Assembly (NCBI GenBank): GCA_964501335.1
Contig: CAZCTC010000002.1
Span: 1 to 64,000, forward strand
Direction of reading: 5' to 3'
DNA: 64,000 nucleotides
Origin: CAZCTC01 sp964501335
Lineage (GTDB): Bacteria > Chloroflexota > Anaerolineae > B4-G1 > SLSP01
In this document: one piece after another, positions 59,656 through 64,000 of the stretch
Position numbering within the stretch: the first letter of the stretch is position 1
How the letters are laid out: every line of letters begins with the position of its first letter
Notes under the pieces: model-generated
Database searches by the model: none
What the model was told of the DNA's origin: nothing
What the model saw: the letters and a program-made list of their open reading frames with translations, nothing else
Program-made: the position numbers and the translations under genes

Positions 59656-60765
59656 ATGTTGATTAACCCGCTGCTGTTAGCTTTTATAACTGGCCTCACC
59701 ACCGGCGGCCTGAGCTGTCTTGCCGTGCAAGGCGGCCTGTTGACCGGCTCTCTCGCTCAGCAACTCGAAAACGACCTGAAAAACAGGCCCGCCTCAGGAA
59801 AAAACACCGCAGCCCATTTCCGCCCCACGGTCGCCCGCCCGATTCTCCTCTTCCTCATTGCTAAAATTATCGCCTATACCCTGCTCGGGGCATTGCTCGG
59901 CGCCTTAGGCTCTGTCTTCAGCATCAATCCACTCGCTCAGGGACTCCTGCAGCTGGCCGTCGGCATCTTCATGGTCGGCTCTGCGCTGCGAATCTTCAAC
60001 GTCCATCCCATCTTCCGTTATTTCATCTTTGAACCGCCCGCCGGTGTGACCCGCTTCATCCGCCGGTATGCCCGCACCAACAGCTCCGATATCGCCCCGC
60101 TCTTTCTGGGCGCCTTCACCATCCTGATCCCCTGTGGAATCACTCAAATTATGCTGGTCAGTGCCGTGGGCACCGGCAATGCTCTGATGGGAGCGGCCAC
60201 GATGGCCGCCTTCACATTGGGAACCAGTCCGGTCTTCTTCGCTGTAGCCTATTTCGCCACACAACTCGGCGCCCGGTTGGAAAAATATTTTATGCGCGCC
60301 GTGGCCGCCACGCTCTTAATCCTGGGATTGTACGCCATCGACGCCGGCCTGAACCTTACCGGGTCGCCGTTCTCCTTCACTCGCGTCGTCCAGGCCGGTC
60401 TCGGCACCCATTCCGCCCCCGCCGCCACCCTTACCCCTGAGAACACGGAAATAGTAAACTCCGAGGCCCCAACCACACCCCCTTCCACCACAGGAGAACC
60501 GGTCGTCCTGCAATTAAACGTCAAGAACTACGGCTATGAACCTTCAACGCTGCACGCGCCGGCCGATGTCCCCATTCAGCTGAATCTGGTAACCGCCGAC
60601 ACCCGTTCCTGTTCGCGGGCCTTCGTCATCCCTTCGCTGAATGTGCAGGAACTTCTGCCGCAAATGGGGACGGTGAGCGTGGAAATTCCGGCGCAACCCA
60701 AAGGAACCGTTATTCCTTTCTCCTGTTCCATGGGGATGTATACGGGTGAGATCATTTTCGAATAA
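59656..60765 (+). CDS. TauE/SafE-like membrane protein fused to a cupredoxin-like domain
   Basis: 369 residues. Six membrane segments in two halves, each with a small-residue/Pro-Cys motif (GGLSCLAVQGG and LIPCGITQIML), match the sulfite exporter TauE/SafE/DsbD-like family that moves thiols or metals. After a Thr/Pro linker near 265-280, a periplasmic cupredoxin-like domain (VVLQLNVKNYGYEPSTLHAP ... CSRAFVIPSLNV ... IPFSCSMGMYTGEIIF) offers Cys and Met ligands (C..A, C.MGM). This points to copper or reductant handling outside the membrane. AAGGAG lies before the ATG. A consensus promoter and putative CsoR operator precede it, and a second HMA protein gene follows. Confidence 0.8.
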   Translation: MLINPLLLAFITGLTTGGLSCLAVQGGLLTGSLAQQLENDLKNRPASGKNTAAHFRPTVARPILLFLIAKIIAYTLLGALLGALGSVFSINPLAQGLLQLAVGIFMVGSALRIFNVHPIFRYFIFEPPAGVTRFIRRYARTNSSDIAPLFLGAFTILIPCGITQIMLVSAVGTGNALMGAATMAAFTLGTSPVFFAVAYFATQLGARLEKYFMRAVAATLLILGLYAIDAGLNLTGSPFSFTRVVQAGLGTHSAPAATLTPENTEIVNSEAPTTPPSTTGEPVVLQLNVKNYGYEPSTLHAPADVPIQLNLVTADTRSCSRAFVIPSLNVQELLPQMGTVSVEIPAQPKGTVIPFSCSMGMYTGEIIFE

Positions 60766-60787
60766 AAAAAACGATCGGTGCGGTTGT

Positions 60788-60965
60788 TCATTAGCATAGA
60801 TTAAAAACGGTTTTTGCGCCCCGCCACAGGTGCTTTCCCGGTAAAAACGACGCGCTGGTCGGGCCGAGGAAGTTTTTTGTTTGTGTTTTTACGCGCATAA
60901 GAATGCGCGTAAAAACACAGGCTTTTTTTCTCCTGCTTTTCCGGGCCAACTGCACAGGTCGATAA
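60788..60965 (+). repeat. Dispersed hairpin element (most complete copy)
   Basis: All family boxes are present: TTAGCATAGATTAAAAACGG, GCCCCGCCACAGGTGC, GACGCGCTGGTCGGG, GAGGAAGTTTTTTGTTTG, a perfect hairpin at 60883-60918 (GTGTTTTTACGCGCAT/ATGCGCGTAAAAACAC), GGCTTTTTTTCTCCTGC and CCGGGCCAACTGCACAGGTC. Confidence 0.85.
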
Positions 60966-60988
60966 AAAAGAGATTAAAGGGGAAAATC

Positions 60989-61198
60989 ATGGTGAAAGCT
61001 ACCATTCGCATTTCGGACATGAGCTGTCCGGCCTGCGCCATGCGGCTGGAAATGATCGAGGACCAATTGCCGGGGATCAAGAAAATCGAGGCCAGCTATC
61101 GCAAACAATCTATGGAAGTGGAATATGATGAGGCTCAGGTGAGCCGGGCACAACTGCTGGAAGCGATCCGAAAACAGGGTTATACCCCGGTGGAATAA
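60989..61198 (+). CDS. Second HMA-domain copper-binding protein
   Basis: 69 residues from the ATG preceded by AAAGGGG; the longer frame reads through the repeat and is rejected. A single HMA domain with MSCPACAMRL (CxxC) and the usual beta-alpha-beta-beta-alpha-beta pattern (KKIEASYRKQSMEVEYDEAQ). It is likely a Cu(I) chaperone serving the TauE/SafE-cupredoxin protein upstream, since the other chaperone gene sits with copA. Confidence 0.88.
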   Translation: MVKATIRISDMSCPACAMRLEMIEDQLPGIKKIEASYRKQSMEVEYDEAQVSRAQLLEAIRKQGYTPVE

Positions 61199-61244
61199 TT
61201 GAAAATCCTTCCCCGCACGTCATTGGTTCATGGATCAGGCCCAG

Positions 61245-61375
61245 ATTGAATATCCCGCAACAGGCCTTTTCGAGATAACAACCAACGCGCGGGATGGAAA
61301 GAAAAATGTTTTTTGTTGATGATTTCGCGCGCCTCCGAAGGCGCGCGAAATCATATTATTCTCTGCCGCTTTGCA
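61245..61375 (+). repeat. Dispersed hairpin element
   Basis: TATCCCGCAACAGGCC, CAACGCGCGGGATGG, AAAGAAAAATGTTTTTTG and a perfect hairpin at 61319-61354 (ATGATTTCGCGCGCCT/AGGCGCGCGAAATCAT). The right-hand flank is degenerate. It lies between convergent genes. Confidence 0.75.
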
Positions 61376-61387
61376 TTTATAGCTTCT

Positions 61388-62233
61388 TTAACTGACCGTC
61401 ACCGCCACATAACAACGATGCTCGAAATCATCGAGATCCCGCACCATAAAACCGGCCCGATACTCGCCCGGGATCAACGTCTCTTCTTCGAGGTGGAAAG
61501 GCACTTCGCCCCAGATCAAGGTATTGCTCGCCGCCCGGGTCGCAGGCCAGATCGCCCCGGCTGCATCGTCCGGCGGCGTAAAAATCCGCACCAGGGGCGT
61601 GAAACGATCCCCAGCCCCCAGAGTCAAAGCGTGTGGGGCCTGCCAGCCGCCCCGCCCGGAAAAGACCAGCCCCTTCCTTAACAGACCATCGGCGTCGAAA
61701 AAGAGCTTCGCGGCATGAGGCACGCCGCCAACCGCCTGATATATCCCTTCCAGCGTATAACCGCCTTCAGGCCTGCCCGTTTCCGGCACCACAAAAGCCA
61801 GCGCCCCTTGCATCCCGTCGGTCAGTATCCGCAAAAAGGGCTGCACCCCCACCATCACCTCCAGAGGCGTCTCCCAATCGGGAATCTCCACCCCGCCCAC
61901 TTCACGGGTCGTGCCGGGCATCACCGGTTCCCGATAGACCGGCCCGTAAGCCTGCCGGCGCTCCGCATCGTAAAACAATAATTCCGTATAAACAAAAGCT
62001 ATCGCATCGCCCTCCAGTTGAGCGGAAAGGCTCAACATCTCCTCAGCAGAAAGGACTTCCGGCGAAGCCGACAACGATTCAATCATCACCGCCCCTTCGG
62101 CGGGAACGATTTCTTCTTCATCTTCAATTTCCACATCGGATTCAGCTGCTCCCCACAACGTCGCCGGCAGATCTTCCAGGGTTGCCAGCTCGTAAATCCG
62201 TCCCTGATGTTCAAATGTACGGAATACGGCCAT
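61388..62233 (-). CDS. Unknown protein sharing a domain with the adjacent C11 protease
   Basis: 281 residues from the ATG preceded by AGAGGAGGAG; the longer frame includes the terminator hairpin and is rejected. There is no signal peptide. The second half (IPDWETPLEVMVGVQPFLRI ... LGAGDRFTPLVRIF ... SNTLIWGEVPFHLEEETLIP ... GEYRAGFMVRDLDDFEHRCY) has the same order of blocks as the C-terminal half of the clostripain-like protein encoded just upstream (PDWGEDTDIPIEFDWEPTLY ... QVGDTFIITEEW ... GRYILGVIVEDMNGNYSEEF). It is probably a truncated duplicate or a partner or inhibitor; function unknown. Confidence 0.6.
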   Translation of the reverse strand: MAVFRTFEHQGRIYELATLEDLPATLWGAAESDVEIEDEEEIVPAEGAVMIESLSASPEVLSAEEMLSLSAQLEGDAIAFVYTELLFYDAERRQAYGPVYREPVMPGTTREVGGVEIPDWETPLEVMVGVQPFLRILTDGMQGALAFVVPETGRPEGGYTLEGIYQAVGGVPHAAKLFFDADGLLRKGLVFSGRGGWQAPHALTLGAGDRFTPLVRIFTPPDDAAGAIWPATRAASNTLIWGEVPFHLEEETLIPGEYRAGFMVRDLDDFEHRCYVAVTVS

Positions 62234-62268
62234 CGCTCCTCCTCTTGCAAAGTGATCAATCCATAGAA

Positions 62269-62314
62269 ATGAATTTCGTGCTCCGCCGCTGAAAAGACTG
62301 AGCACGAAATTCAT
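62269..62314 (-). terminator. Hairpin behind the C11 protease gene
   Basis: ATGAATTTCGTGCT and AGCACGAAATTCAT form a 14-bp perfect stem around an 18-base loop, 7 bp after the stop codon of the protease gene. No U-run follows. Confidence 0.5.
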
Positions 62315-62320
62315 CCATCC

Positions 62321-64000
62321 TCACTCTCTCACGGTAATCTCGATAAATTCCTCGCTGTAATTGCCGTTCATATCTTCCACAATCACGCCCAGAATATACC
62401 GCCCCGGATAGGCCTCATAGGGCACCATCTCAAAACGGGTCCCGTTAAAGGTCATCGTCCCGCCGTCGTAATCGACAAATTCCCCTTCCGGATCCTGATC
62501 GAACTCCAGCCATTCCTCGGTGATGATAAAAGTATCGCCGACCTGCGGAATGATTTCATGGGGCGTACCTCCATCATCGTCATCACCGGCAAAGCCGAAG
62601 ATATTGAGCATCTGCCCATCCCCGCTGAATTTTATCACGGCTTCGACCGAACTGCCGTCTTCTACAAAGGTGTAAGTCCCCCACACCGAATAGATATCCG
62701 CTTCGACGCTCGCGCCATAGACTTCAGGTTCGAAATAGGCAAACTGATCGTTGGCTTCGTCGCCGTCACTCATGAAGTAAAGGGTCGGCTCCCAATCGAA
62801 CTCGATCGGGATATCGGTATCCTCTCCCCAATCAGGATAATAAACCCCGCTCACCTCTTTGGTCTCATCGGACTGGATAAACCCCATATCCGCCGTGAGA
62901 TAAGTATCGCTTTCTTCATCGTAATAGCTGACGTAGTAATAGACATAGCTGATATTCTCGCCATGCACCACGGTCGAAACCGTCAACAGATCGTCCAATC
63001 CGATCTCATCCGCCGAAACCTCCAGCGGGTCGATGGTGATCGTGCCGGTACCCGGTGACTCGATCTCGGCATCGGCGGCCGGTTCGGAAGCATCGATGGC
63101 CCGAGAAAAATCATTCTGCGCCGCCCCCATCGCATCCAGCACCGAAAGATCCGCCGTATCCGGATCGAACTCTTTCTTGGCATAGTAATAGGCCAGATAA
63201 TCGTCCCACAGAGAAGCCGCCGCAAAGCGGCCCACATAAGCCGTATATTGAATGTCGCCCTTCCGGGCCGTCACTTTGTAAAGCTTGGAATTGGGGAAAT
63301 AAAAACTCAATCCGGTCGAAGCCGACTTGGAAGAACCATGCATCTCCGCGATCACAGCCTGCCCCAGAGCTTTTTTCAAAGCCCGGGCCGCATCCGAGAT
63401 CTCCGGATCATCGACCTCACTGGAAAGCAGATCGGCAAAATGGCCCAGATCGATAAAGACGGAGGAAAACTCATCCCCGAAAACGCTGGTATACGATTCG
63501 GCATACGAGCGGGCCCGGGCCACTTTCCGTCCCTGCGCCTGGGTCATCAAGGTAATCACTTCATTAAAAGCCACATTTAAAGCGCGGACCTTGGAAAGAT
63601 CCACGGCCGAAAGCGTCACCTCGTAGCTCATCTCCCGGGCCAGCTCTTTGGCCGTCATATCGCTGTCCTCGCCCAACTCTTTGAGGAAGGCCTGCCGCGC
63701 CTTGGCATCGGTAATCCGGATATCCTTGACAATGTAACCGGAAACAATGGCCTTGGCCAGATCCCGGGCGCTCATATCCGGGTTCTCCTGCAACGCCCCC
63801 AACATATCGGCATAGGCCCAGCCCACCGCCGGCTCAGTCTCTTCGGAAAGCACCGTATACTGCGCATAGGGCGCCACCGCACTGACCACTTCCAGCTGCG
63901 CCATCAGACAGGCATCGAAACCGACCAGATCGAACTGCCCGATCTTCGACTTCGACACGATCTGGTTCAGGGCATTGTCGATATCCTGGACCGTCATCGA
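62321..64000 (-). CDS. Clostripain-like (C11) cysteine protease, 5' end outside the window
   Basis: At least 559 residues are visible; the frame runs to the window edge, so the true start, signal peptide and catalytic His (HG region) are missing. The catalytic Cys is in LVGFDACLMAQLEV, and the downstream VLSEETEPAVGWAYADML matches the C11/gingipain-fold family (SQE.EPG.GW.Y). The helical region to about residue 300 is followed by an acidic linker (SEPAADAEIESPGTGTITID) and beta-rich C-terminal domains, the last shared with the next gene. It is likely a calcium-activated Arg/Lys-specific secreted protease that self-processes. Confidence 0.82.
   Translation of the reverse strand, partial: SMTVQDIDNALNQIVSKSKIGQFDLVGFDACLMAQLEVVSAVAPYAQYTVLSEETEPAVGWAYADMLGALQENPDMSARDLAKAIVSGYIVKDIRITDAKARQAFLKELGEDSDMTAKELAREMSYEVTLSAVDLSKVRALNVAFNEVITLMTQAQGRKVARARSYAESYTSVFGDEFSSVFIDLGHFADLLSSEVDDPEISDAARALKKALGQAVIAEMHGSSKSASTGLSFYFPNSKLYKVTARKGDIQYTAYVGRFAAASLWDDYLAYYYAKKEFDPDTADLSVLDAMGAAQNDFSRAIDASEPAADAEIESPGTGTITIDPLEVSADEIGLDDLLTVSTVVHGENISYVYYYVSYYDEESDTYLTADMGFIQSDETKEVSGVYYPDWGEDTDIPIEFDWEPTLYFMSDGDEANDQFAYFEPEVYGASVEADIYSVWGTYTFVEDGSSVEAVIKFSGDGQMLNIFGFAGDDDDGGTPHEIIPQVGDTFIITEEWLEFDQDPEGEFVDYDGGTMTFNGTRFEMVPYEAYPGRYILGVIVEDMNGNYSEEFIEITVRE

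Noticed and set aside
60881..60988. N-terminal extension of the second HMA protein
   Set aside because: It translates the right arm of a dispersed repeat; the internal ATG has AAAGGGG.
1..64000. tRNA or rRNA genes
   Set aside because: No cloverleaf with a TTCGA/T-arm and acceptor pairing, and no rRNA-like stretch, was noticed. The AAAGGAGGTGAT at 33139 matches the 16S tail complement but is followed by an ORF, not rRNA.

Overview
The window looks like one scaffold of a moderately GC-rich, free-living Chloroflexota bacterium, most likely Anaerolineae-like. This is inferred from the gene content: many GAF/PAS histidine kinases, many lipoproteins with Thr/Pro-rich linkers, secreted proteins with 'FTYQGRLTDNG'-type domains, and secreted proteins carrying a Y-L-P-[LI]-x-x-[RK] motif. 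There is no rRNA, recognisable tRNA, CRISPR array, phage or transposase. One 100-N scaffold gap lies at 7475-7574 and its two flanks are the same 55 bases, so it is probably an unmerged contig overlap.

Layout. 0.1-5.3 kb: alpha/beta hydrolase, GT87-like membrane glycosyltransferase, M4 metalloprotease, small lipoprotein. 5.6-7.5 kb: an ECF sigma factor paired with an unrecognised four-repeat protein. 7.7-14.1 kb: propeller lipoprotein, acetyltransferase with a translationally coupled unknown gene, and a tandem pair of exported LTxxQ-like paralogues. 14.6-18.3 kb: a secreted cassette (tail-fibre-like protein, trypsin-like protease, short YLPLVMR protein). 18.4-22.8 kb: TrmH-type methyltransferase, LysM lipoprotein, EF-P, CCA-transferase family protein. 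22.8-26.2 kb: two propeller lipoproteins, one with DUF348 and G5 domains. 26.3-29.7 kb: NAD-dependent reductase, GDP-mannose 4,6-dehydratase and phosphohexomutase, a likely GDP-deoxyhexose route. 29.9-32.6 kb: glycosylase-like protein lacking active-site features, overlapping a GAF histidine kinase. 33.3-43.9 kb: a 2252-residue subtilase carrying two 5'-nucleotidase modules, convergent with a 1248-residue amidase. 44.3-54.4 kb: 8-oxoguanine-deaminase-like enzyme, two more sensor kinases, a GT-C-like membrane protein and two Cys-motif proteins. 54.8-61.2 kb: a copper island (copA, copZ-like, csoR-like, a TauE/SafE-cupredoxin fusion, a second HMA protein). 61.4-64 kb: a clostripain-like C11 protease cut by the window edge and a neighbour sharing its C-terminal domain.

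The most striking unexplained signal is a dispersed intergenic element of about 100-175 bp, present in some fifteen full or partial copies. Each full copy has a conserved CGTCCCGC...CGACGCGC...GAGAGAGTTTTTTGTTT arm, then a long perfect or near-perfect hairpin whose stem sequence changes from copy to copy while staying self-complementary, then GGGCTTTTTTC and a conserved 'TAACCGCACAGGTC' end. It occurs only between genes and is densest around the copper genes.
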